A stretch of DNA of 64,000 bases from CAZXYS01 sp964645005 (GTDB taxonomy: Bacteria; Bacteroidota; Ignavibacteria; Kapaibacteriales; UBA2268), in the NCBI GenBank assembly GCA_964645005.1, contig CAZXYS010000020.1, positions 1-64,000 of the forward strand. The letters are read 5' to 3'. Position 1 is the stretch's first letter. Every line of letters begins with the position of its first letter. Position numbers and translations under genes: made by a program. A model generated the notes under the pieces. The model made no database searches, was not told the origin of the DNA, and saw only the letters and a program-made list of their open reading frames with translations. Below are positions 51,625 to 60,971 of this stretch, piece by piece.

Positions 51625-53565
51625 TTAATTACCGAGATTTATATCCGCTTCAATACCTGTTCTGATCCAGCGTCCGGGCCTCCGGATATTTGCAAGGTCA
51701 TTATATCTGACATCAAATAAATTTGAAGCTTCAACATAAAACAACAAAAATTTCCATTCTGCGAATAAACGCAGGTCGGATAAAAACACCGGCTCGTAAG
51801 GTGTCTCTTTGTCCTTTTCATAGTCACGATATGTACCGGCGCGATCCTGAAAGTTGAATTTGACATCGGCGCCAATGAGATCTTTATACAACAATGTCCC
51901 GCCGAATATCATCTTATACCTCAGATAATCCATAGCATAATATGATAGGAAACCGCTGCTGTTTTTTGCCAGATGTGTATATGTATAGCTTAATTTCAGA
52001 TGTTTTATGGATAAATTCCAACCGGAAATAATATCTATGGTGGTAAACATCTTTGCTGATATTTGAAAGCCATTGCCATTTATTTCCGTTATATTCCTCG
52101 GGCTCCACTCCACGCTGTCCGGCGAGCCTTCCGGCTTCACCCAGTCAATAACATTTTTGCCTTCCCTTCTGAACACGGATATATTCACAGCAGCTTCTTT
52201 GGTCATGAATTTGAATCCTGTTTCAAACGACAATGATTCTTCAGGTTTCAGATCAGGATTACCAATATTTGCGGGACCGTCATAATACAGATCGGTATAG
52301 GTCGGAAGGCGCAGAGAGCGATTCACGGTGCCGAACAATTTAAATTTGTCAGTTAACTTATAGCTGATATCCAGTCCAGGATAGAACGCCAGATCGAAAT
52401 CCGTATTATTATTTATAAGCAATCCCGCTGACAATGACAAATTGTCCCAGGAGACAGAGTGTTCCCCATATATGCTCACATTTGTTCGGGAAGCGGTTTT
52501 CGTGAACTGCCCTGCCGGTTCGCCAGGCACATCTTCGGTTTCATCCATATCTTCGCCCAGAACATTGCTTAGAATATTTTCCGAGCGAATTTCGGCGCCG
52601 AGCGCGGAAACGCCCGCTGACCAATCATAGCTTAAATTAGCCAGTCCGCCGAAAACATCCGTTAGATGATAGTTATGTCCTGTATACCAATCGGCAGGAT
52701 CGCTGCGAAACAGTTCGAATCTATCCTGATGACGCCGCCAGTAAGCCGAAGACCTGAAGCGCAATTGTTCTCCGGTGTGAAATTTGGCGCTGGCGAAGGA
52801 AGTTTTGGTCTGCTCAAATTGATTGGGATAGACGGGCGTATAAAAGCTGTTGGCTCCAAACTGCTTGTTTGTAAAGCCGCCCTGTACTCCGAATTTTCCA
52901 AATGAAGCGTCGTATTGCCCCTGATAGAAAGCATTGAAGACCTGAAAGTCAGTATTTTCAATGTAAGGACCCGATCCTTTTTTGGATGCCGATATGTAGT
53001 TTTTAAGGCTGCCGAAGTTATAAGCGGCTGCAATTGAAGAGTTATAGAATTTGTTCTGCCCGCCTGTAAGATTGACCTTCACATTTTTCTTTTTCTCAGA
53101 GCCTGTAATAATATTAATAGCGCCGGCAAAAGCATTCGGACCAAGAGCTCGAGAACCGGGACCTTCCAGAATTTCAATCTTTTTAATATCCTCGATGCTT
53201 ACAGGCAGATTCATGTTGTGGTGCCCCGTTTGGGGATCATTAACCGGTATACCATTCAGCAAAATCAGCACCTGATCGAAAGAACCGCCCCTCAGATTTA
53301 TATCAGATTGAATACCATGCACACCGCGCTTTCTTACATCCAATCCCGCATTATATTCCAGCAGATCATCAACACTCTGTACAGGTGCGTTCTTTATCTC
53401 TTCGGCGGTAACGATCCTTAAAATTCGTGAACTCTTAGAATACAAATGTGGTACTCTCTTCCCGGTAATCAAAACCTCATCTGTCTGTGTAGAATCCGAC
53501 TGCGTATAAGAAGTAAGAGGTAATAAAAATGAAAAAAATATTAAAAGGTATCTATATAATTTCAT
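51625..53565 (-). CDS. TonB-dependent outer-membrane receptor
   Basis: 646 residues. Signal peptide (MKLYRYLLIFFSFLLPLTSYTQ), TonB-box-like segment (TDEVLITGKRV), plug domain (about 50-165: IKNAPVQSVDDLLEYNAGLDVRKRG, LILLNGIPVNDPQTGHHN, EILEGPGSRALGPNAFAGAINIIT) and a 22-stranded barrel ending in GIEADINLGN. Size and plug resemble BtuB-type receptors rather than SusC. It imports a scarce compound such as a cobalamin, siderophore or metal complex; the corrinoid enzymes at 5.5-9 kb make B12 attractive, but no cobalamin riboswitch was recognised upstream. The 166-bp gap upstream (53566-53731) shows nothing else. Confidence 0.85.
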   Translation of the reverse strand: MKLYRYLLIFFSFLLPLTSYTQSDSTQTDEVLITGKRVPHLYSKSSRILRIVTAEEIKNAPVQSVDDLLEYNAGLDVRKRGVHGIQSDINLRGGSFDQVLILLNGIPVNDPQTGHHNMNLPVSIEDIKKIEILEGPGSRALGPNAFAGAINIITGSEKKKNVKVNLTGGQNKFYNSSIAAAYNFGSLKNYISASKKGSGPYIENTDFQVFNAFYQGQYDASFGKFGVQGGFTNKQFGANSFYTPVYPNQFEQTKTSFASAKFHTGEQLRFRSSAYWRRHQDRFELFRSDPADWYTGHNYHLTDVFGGLANLSYDWSAGVSALGAEIRSENILSNVLGEDMDETEDVPGEPAGQFTKTASRTNVSIYGEHSVSWDNLSLSAGLLINNNTDFDLAFYPGLDISYKLTDKFKLFGTVNRSLRLPTYTDLYYDGPANIGNPDLKPEESLSFETGFKFMTKEAAVNISVFRREGKNVIDWVKPEGSPDSVEWSPRNITEINGNGFQISAKMFTTIDIISGWNLSIKHLKLSYTYTHLAKNSSGFLSYYAMDYLRYKMIFGGTLLYKDLIGADVKFNFQDRAGTYRDYEKDKETPYEPVFLSDLRLFAEWKFLLFYVEASNLFDVRYNDLANIRRPGRWIRTGIEADINLGN

Positions 53566-53731
53566 TTAAAAGCCTAATGATATTAAAATAATGTTAGTCC
53601 TTGTTTGAGAAAATATTAGCCATAATAAAATTATTCTTTTGTCAATAATTTGAATTTAAATTAATCAATACTTATTATTTGTTATTAAGCGGCAAAAATA
53701 AATTATTTTAATAACATCTAAAAATATATTA

Positions 53732-54349
53732 TTATTTTTCTTCTTCTCCGCCATTATTATTTTCAAGATTTTTCCTAATCTTTTTTAATTCATCGAGCAT
53801 TTCTTTGTTCAATTGATCAGAATTGCCCGCCGCTCCTTCTTCAGCGATAGTTCCTTTCATTGGATGCAGATCTTTAATTCTGTTCTTGATCTCTTCGTGT
53901 AGTTCCTGGTAATTGGACATGCCGTCGATGGAAACTTCATAACCAGTGTTAGCTTGCGACTGCCCGGCAGTTTGTATTTTCACCGAACCGATTTTAAGCA
54001 GCCTGTCGTAAAGCGTTCGCACCAGCGCCAGATCGGTGATTGCGCGGCAGGGTACATTTTTTTGTGTTTTGGTTAAGATGCCCTTATAGAGGGATACCCT
54101 GTCATCGCGGATGACATATTCAAGATTATTGAACCAGACCTTTGATATCGGAAATACTATAACCCACAACAATAGAATTAACGATAGAGCAACGATCCAT
54201 GCTACAAGAGGTACATTCGGATTGCCGTCGGCTATTGCGGATATTAGGTGTATTATTGCCGCAGCTACAGCGATAAACACGCTTATTGTCAGTTGGATAA
54301 GCAAATACTTTGTAAAAAGCTTTGTTTCAGGTTTTAGAACTTTTTTCAT
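53732..54349 (-). CDS. PH-domain (YdbS-like bPH2) membrane protein
   Basis: 205 residues from the ATG at 54349 (MKKVLKPETKLFTKYLLIQL; GGAAA upstream); the longer frame begins in non-conserved DNA. Two transmembrane segments (about 15-75) are followed by a bacterial PH domain (NNLEYVIRDDRVSLYKGILTKTQKNVPCRAITDLALVR). A charged coiled-coil tail follows (LKKIRKNLENNNGGEEEK). Family function is unclear; some members act in membrane stress. Confidence 0.78.
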   Translation of the reverse strand: MKKVLKPETKLFTKYLLIQLTISVFIAVAAAIIHLISAIADGNPNVPLVAWIVALSLILLLWVIVFPISKVWFNNLEYVIRDDRVSLYKGILTKTQKNVPCRAITDLALVRTLYDRLLKIGSVKIQTAGQSQANTGYEVSIDGMSNYQELHEEIKNRIKDLHPMKGTIAEEGAAGNSDQLNKEMLDELKKIRKNLENNNGGEEEK

Positions 54350-54474
54350 AATATTTCCAATTAATTGAAAATTTATAATACTATAATTTACATTTTTATC
54401 AAATATATAGCAAGTAATTCCTTTTATAAAGGATAATTTATTAACTTCATTAATTATAAGCATAACAAATTCAT

Positions 54475-54482
54475 TATATTTG
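54475..54482 (+). promoter_or_regulatory. Candidate -7 box of the OmpA-like gene
   Basis: TATATTTG matches the Bacteroidota -7 TAnnTTTG element and lies 31 bp upstream of the TTG start of the next gene. No clear TTTG -33 box was found. Confidence 0.4.
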
Positions 54483-54513
54483 CAGAATTATATTTGAAAT
54501 ACAGGAGTTTTTA

Positions 54514-56592
54514 TTGGCAAGACTCGCTAAAATATTGATTTTTCTTTTATTTATTCCTAGTATTCTCCTGCCGCAGGATAAAACTACCCGGCGTGATACT
54601 TCTGTCAGCTATAATGCTTTCTGGCATTACCAGCATAACTGGCAATATGCCTCATTCACCAGCCTGCCTGATATCAAGGGATTCGATTACGATTGGACTA
54701 ACAGCGACGGCAACGGCTTCGGCTTGGGACTGATGATCGAATGGAATCTGCCCTATAATTTCAAAGCAGGTTTGCGCGGCGGTATGAATTTCTTAGATAA
54801 TGAAATGAGAGGCAGCGGGAAAGCCGAAATCATGAAAAATGGAGAAGATATCGGCATTACAGATAATATTCTGAAAACCCACATAGCCGAATTTATTGCC
54901 GAATCATACATAAGCTATGAAGTTTTAAAAGGGCTGAATCTGCACGCCGGCGGTCATATGGGTTTTCTAAATTTTTCCCGCTATGAATTCTCGACACAGA
55001 TAACAGACCCTCGAGGTGCTCAGTTTGCGGATACCTCCAAAAGCTATCTCCGCTACAACTCCGAAGCTTTGCCTGATGCATCGGAGATATACGGTGCCAT
55101 CCTTCTTGGTATCAGCTATGAACTACCGGGGAATCTCCTTGATGAAGTAACCATTGTTCCGGAAGTCTTCTATCTGCAAGGCTTATCAAGTCTTGCCACT
55201 AAACACGACTGGAATATGAACTCCCTGCGTATCGGCATTTCAATTAAATACAATCCGCCTGTCAGCGAACCGGAATCAAAAACCAGATATCTTCGTGAGG
55301 AACATATCGATACCGTTGAGATCAAATCCCTCGATGTAGTGACAAGACATGTGAACTTGGGCAAACCTCTGATAGACACTACCCGAAAGAGAATATTCGA
55401 CTCGGTCTATTATACCGAACATATCTACCGTACAGACACCCTCTATCTCCGCCCAAAACCCACAGCTTACCTGCAAAGTGAAACCGACACGGTGAGAATC
55501 ACTTCAAAAATCGTAACGGAAGTATTTCCTCTGCTGGATTATATATTTTTCGAAAAAGAGTCAGATTTACTTGCCGAATACTATATCGAACCCGACAGCA
55601 GCTTCAACATTGCCGATTTATCGCCTGATCCCGTTAATATTCAGAAAAATGTATTGAATATACTTAGCTTTAGGCTAAGAAAATATCCCAAAGCAAAAAT
55701 TACTCTTACCGGAGCAGTCGATACCACTTCCGAAACCGGCGGCTGCACTCTCGCCGAAAAGCGCGTACTAAAGATCAAAAAGCTGCTCATCGAAAATTGG
55801 GGAATTAAATCGGATAGGATACAGATTACTCCTCGCAAAGACAGATGCTATCCTTCAAATCCAACACTGACTCAAAATGAACGCGGCTTTTCCGAAAACC
55901 GCAGGGTAGAGGTCAACTCAACATCAAATGATATTTTATCCCTTGTTATCATCGAAAATTTCAACGAAATTGACAAAATCGAACCTGAAAGCATCAATTT
56001 AAATACGGATGGTACCACCGAAAAAGGTCTTGCAGATTGGACTTTACTCCTGAAAAGCAATAACAAAATCCTCTCCGAAAAGCACGGCAGCAGCTACGAA
56101 AAGAATCTTAGAATCACTATTGCAAACGATGCAACTGCCCAATGCGATCCCGCATCTCCGCTACTTTTTGAATATTACGTCGAAGACACCGACGGACAAA
56201 CCGCCATGGATAGAGCAAGAACAACTATCGTCATTGATACCATTGAAACTGATCACAACCGCATATCGGTTGTTTTATTCGAGATACGCAGCGCTAAAAT
56301 TACACCGAAAACAAAAGAATATATCAAAACCCATATCTCAAACTACGGCAGAGGAGGCACTTACAAAATAACCGGCTATACCGACATACTTGGCGATCAA
56401 GAGCAAAACAAACTTCTCTCTCAACAAAGAGCCGAAAACACCGCCGCCATCATCAAAAAGTTAGACCCCACGGCAAAAATCGAAAAAGTAAAAGGGATAG
56501 CAACAGATGAATATCCTCCGGGCATAAATTCCTACTCCACACCTATCGATCGTTACTTATCAAGGATAGTATTGATTGAGGTAATAAGATAG
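54514..56592 (+). CDS. Outer-membrane protein with tandem OmpA-like domains
   Basis: 692 residues with a TTG start at 54514; AGGAG lies 7 bp before it and no better ATG exists. Signal peptide MARLAKILIFLLFIPSILLPQ. Residues about 25-245 look like an outer-membrane beta-barrel (FKAGLRGGMNFLDNEM, RIGISIKYNP). Two OmpA-type peptidoglycan-binding regions follow: about 345-470 (PLLDYIFFEKESDLL, NERGFSENRRVEV) and about 575-692 (VVLFEIRSAKITPKTKEYI, ITGYTDILGDQEQNKLLSQQRAENTAAIIK). Having both in one chain is less common. It probably ties the outer membrane to the cell wall. Confidence 0.78.
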   Translation: MARLAKILIFLLFIPSILLPQDKTTRRDTSVSYNAFWHYQHNWQYASFTSLPDIKGFDYDWTNSDGNGFGLGLMIEWNLPYNFKAGLRGGMNFLDNEMRGSGKAEIMKNGEDIGITDNILKTHIAEFIAESYISYEVLKGLNLHAGGHMGFLNFSRYEFSTQITDPRGAQFADTSKSYLRYNSEALPDASEIYGAILLGISYELPGNLLDEVTIVPEVFYLQGLSSLATKHDWNMNSLRIGISIKYNPPVSEPESKTRYLREEHIDTVEIKSLDVVTRHVNLGKPLIDTTRKRIFDSVYYTEHIYRTDTLYLRPKPTAYLQSETDTVRITSKIVTEVFPLLDYIFFEKESDLLAEYYIEPDSSFNIADLSPDPVNIQKNVLNILSFRLRKYPKAKITLTGAVDTTSETGGCTLAEKRVLKIKKLLIENWGIKSDRIQITPRKDRCYPSNPTLTQNERGFSENRRVEVNSTSNDILSLVIIENFNEIDKIEPESINLNTDGTTEKGLADWTLLLKSNNKILSEKHGSSYEKNLRITIANDATAQCDPASPLLFEYYVEDTDGQTAMDRARTTIVIDTIETDHNRISVVLFEIRSAKITPKTKEYIKTHISNYGRGGTYKITGYTDILGDQEQNKLLSQQRAENTAAIIKKLDPTAKIEKVKGIATDEYPPGINSYSTPIDRYLSRIVLIEVIR

Positions 56593-56640
56593 TATAAAAA
56601 AACAGGTAAGTCAGCCTTTCCGATGTAAAAGCGCTAAGAT

Positions 56641-56746
56641 GTCATTGCTAGCGAAGTGAAGCAATCTCAATTAACACATGGGTTGCTTCGTCGCCATGCC
56701 GCTGGCTTGATTACGGCTTCACTCCAACTTCTCTCCTCACAATGAC
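56641..56746. repeat. Dispersed repeat, family B, copy 3
   Basis: GTCATTGCTAGCGAAGTGAAG at the left end and CTCCTCACAATGAC at the right; related to 15409-15511, including the following CTC(T)TCATAAC-type tail. Confidence 0.65.
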
Positions 56747-56818
56747 TCTCATAACCTTGTGTTTCATATAATCCCATATTTTGCATTAAGAACTCTTGAG
56801 TACTACTAACAAATTTTC

Positions 56819-56921
56819 CCCCTCATCCCCAGCCCTTCTCCCGGCGGGAGAAAGGTGTAAGAATTTCTTTTTACACTGAAAGTCCCTTCTCCACTTGGGA
56901 GAAGGGACTTAGGGATGAGGG
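56819..56921. repeat. Large imperfect inverted repeat
   Basis: The outer arms CCCTCATCCC/GGGATGAGGG (about 56819-56829 with 56911-56921) enclose two hairpins, one GCCCTTCTCCCG-GCGGGAGAAAGG-like (about 56832-56856) and one perfect AGTCCCTTCTCC/GGAGAAGGGACT (56881-56909). The rest of 56593-57282 is AT-rich without coding signs. Confidence 0.7.
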
Positions 56922-57282
56922 AATTCTTATAATGAATTTTCCGGGATAATGAAACTGATTCTCGACAATTAAAATTATCAAGTGAAGTATGAAAATTCTG
57001 CCTGAGTTTATATTTTTGTTGGAAAAAATTGAAATTTATCATTGTAAATAAATACTATGGCGGGATTTTTCAACTAAGTAAATAACTAATAGCGGGGAAT
57101 GACATTTAACATCATATTTAAAGTCATAATTATAAGAGTAACATATTGAAAATAATTACGTTATATTTAATAAAGGACATTATGAAAGATTATAGAAAAG
57201 AATATATTTTTTAAAACATTAAACAGGCGGAAAAAATGAAAGAACTCACAAACATAACGACCAAAGAAAGGAGAAAGCTCTG

Positions 57283-57369
57283 TGCTCGGAGTGGGACTCG
57301 AACCCACACGGGCATTGAATGCCCACTGGATTTTAAGTCCAGTGCGTCTACCAATTCCGCCATCCGAGC
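57283..57369 (-). tRNA. tRNA-Leu (anticodon TAA)
   Basis: On the minus strand: acceptor stem GCTCGGA/TCCGAGC, D-arm GGCGGAATTGGTAGACGC, anticodon arm ACTGGACTTAAAATCCAGT (anticodon TAA), long variable arm GGGCATTCAATGCCC as expected of tRNA-Leu, T-arm GTGGGTTCGAGTCCCAC and discriminator A. CCA is not encoded. The spurious protein ORF across this locus is a translation of the tRNA. Confidence 0.97.
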
Positions 57370-57603
57370 GGGAAAGCAAAATTAAATATTATTTTCAATT
57401 TATAAAAGTTCTTTCAAAAAAAATTCGAAATTCTCCGAAAAAAATTGGATGAAGCACTAAGACAGATTAAATTCGGAAATATTGTTATTAGAAAATTGCA
57501 GAAATATTGAATAAACCTTATTATCAATTAGTTCGTCAAGACAATAAGGCAAAATATGAAAAAAAGTATTTACATAATAAAACTCCTGAAAGGAGTAATA
57601 AAA

Positions 57604-59188
57604 ATGAAAAATATAATATACTCAGCAGTGGCACTTGTTCTGGCGGCGTTGATCGTCAGTTCATGCTCAACGTCTTCAGGCAGCCGGAGTGAATATTTCG
57701 GCTATATCGCGGAACCTGAAGAAGAGAAACAAACAACGCAGCAAGCTTACGCCGGAGAGAATACTCGGCAGGAAGAATCCTCCGAATGGAGTAATCCTAT
57801 GGCTCGATCCGGTGCTCCCGCGGAAGAACAAGGACAAGCGGTTGAAAATGAAGAGAATAAAACCGTTGTCCATAATCATTATTACAATACTTCAAGAATG
57901 TATGTACCGGTAGTCGTCCCTTGGTGGGAGAGATATCACGGCTGGATGAGCTATCCCAGTCCGGGCAATAGTGTGTATGTTACTTATGGTCCCCGCTATC
58001 ACCATCACTGGTATTGGGATTATGACTGGTATGCACCTTGGTATAATTATCATCCTTACTACGGAACCCGCTGGTATGCTTCATGGGGCGGATACACTCC
58101 CTGGGGTTACCACAGATGGTATCATCAACCCTATTATTCCTACGCATACCGTGATGTGGACGTAAATAGGAAAAGAGATGTCAGGAACTTCGGTCCATCA
58201 CGCGGAAGTTACTCTTCCAGCGAGAATTCAAATACAGGCAGGACGGGAGTCAGAAGCGCACCTTCATCAGGCAGCGGTTCCGCTTCCTCATCAGTGGGAT
58301 CAGGAAGCAGATCATCCCGCAGCAGTGTAAGATCTACGCCGAGAGACGGTATTGCCAGATCCGCAAGTTCCGTATTCAAGACTTCAACTCGGCAGGAAGA
58401 CTACAGGAGTTCTCCCAGGAGCGAAAGAACTTCAACCGGAAACAGTAGAGATGAGGGTTACAGAAGTTCTTCAAGGAGCAGCAGAGGCGAAAGCTACAGA
58501 AGCTCTTCAAGCTCTGCAATTGCCGGAGAAAGATCATCTGTGCGCACTCGTCCATCGAACGAATCCGTATTCAAAGGAAGCACAGTAGATCGACCTGCAA
58601 GAAGTACCGAAAGATCAAGTGCCCGGAGTTCAAATTCAAGCTATGAACCTTCATTCAGAGAGAAAAGTGGAAGCAGTTATCGCTCATCCACAAGCACAAG
58701 ATCATCAAGTGGTTCCAGCTACAGACCTTCCGGAAGAAGTTCGAGCAGCAGTTCCAGCGGATCAGGTTATAGATCTTCAGGGAGCTCTCGAAGCTCAAGC
58801 GGAAGCTATAGATCTTCAGGCTCCAGTTCAAGAAGCTCAAGCGGAAGCTATAGATCTTCAGGCTCCAGTTCAAGAAAATCAAGCGGATCGAGCTACAAGT
58901 CATCAGGAAGCTCTCGAAGCTCAAGCGGAAGCTATAGATCTTCAGGCTCCAGTTCAAGAAAATCAAGCGGNNNNNNNNNNNNNNNNNNNNNNNNNNNNNN
59001 NNNNNNNNNNNNNNNNNNNNNNNNNNNNNNNNNNNNNNNNNNNNNNNNNNNNNNNNNNNNNNNNNNNNNNATCGAGTTACAGGTCCGGCAGCAGCAGTTC
59101 AGGAAGTTCCGGCAGCAGCGGCAGGAGTTCAAGCCGCTCCAGCGGAAGTTCAAGTTCAAAATCAAAATCAAGATCACGTTCGAGGTAA
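57604..59188 (+). CDS. Ser/Arg/Gly-rich repetitive lipoprotein, interrupted by an assembly gap
   Basis: The ATG at 57604 (AGGAG 11 bp upstream) begins MKNIIYSAVALVLAALIVSSC with a lipobox Cys at residue 21. Then come an acidic region, a Tyr/Trp/His-rich stretch (VPWWERYHGWMSYPSPGNSV, HHHWYWDYDWYAPWYNYHPY, residues about 105-180) and a long Ser/Arg/Gly tract with near-repeats of about 17-22 residues (SSRSSSGSYRSSGSS). A 100-N gap at 58971-59070 splits the tract. After the gap the SR-rich frame resumes in a different phase (SSYRSGSSSSGSSGSSGRSS, stop at 59186-59188), so the shift comes from the placeholder gap length. Probably an outer-membrane-anchored low-complexity surface protein. The next gene starts 4 bp later. 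Confidence 0.75.
58971..59070. other. Assembly gap, 100 N
   Basis: Exactly 100 undetermined bases inside the tandem-repeat part of the Ser/Arg-rich lipoprotein gene. The round number indicates a placeholder of unknown true length, caused by the repeats (several near-identical 60-90-bp units around 58790-58970). Confidence 0.95.
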
Positions 59189-59191
59189 ACT

Positions 59192-60655
59192 ATGAAAAAG
59201 ATAAAAACTTCAATCGTATTCATTGCAGCGTTTCTGATTGCAGCAACTTCGGCGCAAGCCCAATTCATCGAAGACGCTCTCAGATACACTCAATCAAATG
59301 CAATGATTAGCCCCAGAGCCGGCGGGTTGAATGTAGCCTATCACGGTATGGCGGATGATTTCTCAACGCTGTACTTCAATCCTGCGGGATTATCTTCAAT
59401 ACCCAAAAGCGAGATAAACTTCGGCTTTGGGTTCAAGAGAAACAATACTTCGACTGAATTCTTCAAGAATGTCAAGGAATTCAATTCGAATGATGCTTAT
59501 GTATCACATGCAGGCATTGTAGCACCTTTCGAGACGGAGAAAGGCAATGCTGCAATCGCAATTGGGTATGTGATGGAGGATAATTTTGACAATCATTCGA
59601 AGTATTCTGCGTTTAATCCTTTTTCATCTTATACAAATTATCAGGCGAATCTCAGGAGAGGTAACTACGATGATAATCTTGCCTATCAATTATATCTGGC
59701 AGATTATGATTTCAATACCCCTCTTGAAGACAGTCTTAACCAAGCTGCCTCAATAAATGAAGCCGGCGGTATCCATGCTATAACTGGCGGTGCAGGCTTT
59801 GATCTTTCAAAATATGTATCACTTGGTTTTTCGATAACCGGAAAATGGGGCGGATACGATTTTACCCGAAACTTTGTTGAAGCAGATTCAAAAAATTTGT
59901 ACAGCAGCTTTGATACAACTTCAACTGGCGCTTACGATGATATAGATTTTAACAGACTCGAAGTTGACGATGTTTTGCAACAATCCATAAGCGGTATCAC
60001 CGGTTCAATTGGAATTCAAACAAGACTTGAAAAATACCTGAAATTTGGAGTAACCATACAGTTTCCTACATTTTACTCGATTGAAGAAGACTGGTCTCGC
60101 ACAGCAGTTGCCTATTTCGATAACGGAGAAGTTACTCCGGAGTTTGAGGAAACCGGACAAACAGCCTATAATCTAACCACTCCCTGGTTGTATTCAGCAG
60201 GCTTTTCAGTTCATGCGCTGGGATTAACATTTGCTGCAGGTGTGGAGTATTCCGATGTTACACAGCTAAATTTCAGCGATGCCTCTGATGATGCTGAAAA
60301 TGATGCACTTAACAGCCATCTATCAAATCTGAATGCCCAGATAGTTGAAGAACTTGTAGGACAGGTCGAATGGGGTTTTGGTTTGGAATATGAAATTCCT
60401 CTAACTCCAATAGTTGCAAGAGCCAGTTTTGCCTCAAGGACTTCACCCTATTCGGAAGATATACCAGGCGCTGCGATAAACAATTTCTCTATTGGCGGAG
60501 GTATCTATCTGGCGCCAAATATAAGACTCGACGGTATATTCAGATATACGGATTATTCACAGCTTAGGACTATCTACGGTAATGAAAACAAAACACGTTA
60601 TATTGTAGATAAATCCCCACTGGACATTGGCTTGCAGTTAACTTACAGATATTGA
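59192..60655 (+). CDS. FadL/OmpP1-family outer-membrane transport protein
   Basis: 487 residues: signal peptide MKKIKTSIVFIAAFLIAATSAQA-QF, then the FadL-type N-terminal plug pattern (DALRYTQSNAMISPRAGGLNVAYHGMADDFSTLYFNPAGLSSIPKSEI, with NPAGLS being the family signature) and about 14 barrel strands ending in LDIGLQLTYRY. FadL proteins carry hydrophobic compounds such as fatty acids or aromatics across the outer membrane. It follows the Ser/Arg-rich lipoprotein gene by 3 bp, so the two are probably co-expressed. Confidence 0.85.
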   Translation: MKKIKTSIVFIAAFLIAATSAQAQFIEDALRYTQSNAMISPRAGGLNVAYHGMADDFSTLYFNPAGLSSIPKSEINFGFGFKRNNTSTEFFKNVKEFNSNDAYVSHAGIVAPFETEKGNAAIAIGYVMEDNFDNHSKYSAFNPFSSYTNYQANLRRGNYDDNLAYQLYLADYDFNTPLEDSLNQAASINEAGGIHAITGGAGFDLSKYVSLGFSITGKWGGYDFTRNFVEADSKNLYSSFDTTSTGAYDDIDFNRLEVDDVLQQSISGITGSIGIQTRLEKYLKFGVTIQFPTFYSIEEDWSRTAVAYFDNGEVTPEFEETGQTAYNLTTPWLYSAGFSVHALGLTFAAGVEYSDVTQLNFSDASDDAENDALNSHLSNLNAQIVEELVGQVEWGFGLEYEIPLTPIVARASFASRTSPYSEDIPGAAINNFSIGGGIYLAPNIRLDGIFRYTDYSQLRTIYGNENKTRYIVDKSPLDIGLQLTYRY

Positions 60656-60677
60656 TATAAAAATAGAATTGATCGAA

Positions 60678-60711
60678 AGCCCGCAGGAATATTTCAGGCG
60701 GGCTTTTTTTT
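60678..60711 (+). terminator. Rho-independent terminator of the FadL-like gene
   Basis: The stem AGCCCGC/GCGGGCT (60678-60684 with 60698-60704) is followed by eight T (60704-60711). Confidence 0.92.
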
Positions 60712-60759
60712 CAACCTAAATATTGTATCAGAAAAGCTTGTTTTGCTCTTAAGTATTTG

Positions 60760-60878
60760 CAACAAAGTGCTTTAGCACTTTGCAAAGGATCTAATAAACT
60801 TCGAATCACCAGCAAGCTAAAGCATGCTGTTGCAAATGATTACAAATAGATGTACATATTTAATGAAAAATCCGGGTT
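60760..60878 (-). repeat. Dispersed double-hairpin repeat, family A, copy 3 (inverted)
   Basis: The reverse complement of the layout at 15566 and 28555: AAAGTGCTTTAGCACTTT hairpin first, then AGCAAGCTAAAGCATGCT, then AATGAAAAATCCGGGTT. It sits between the convergent genes fadL-like and acg-like. Confidence 0.75.
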
Positions 60879-60971
60879 CAATGAGCAATAAAAAATCATT
60901 ACACTTCGCCACTCTCAATGCTTTTTTTCAATTGCCGGATGAATCTAGCTGCCGGGGCTCCGTCGATTTTG

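Noticed and set aside
53566..53731. Cobalamin riboswitch upstream of the TonB receptor
   Set aside because: No B12-box-like sequence (GCCACTG) or fitting structure is visible on the minus strand.
57167..57379. 70-codon minus-strand frame with SDGGIGRRTGLK start
   Set aside because: It is the translation of the tRNA-Leu gene at 57283-57369.
58619..59188. Separate Ala/Gln-rich protein in the second frame
   Set aside because: The part before the N gap is an out-of-frame reading of the Ser/Arg tract; only the part after the gap is real and belongs to the lipoprotein.
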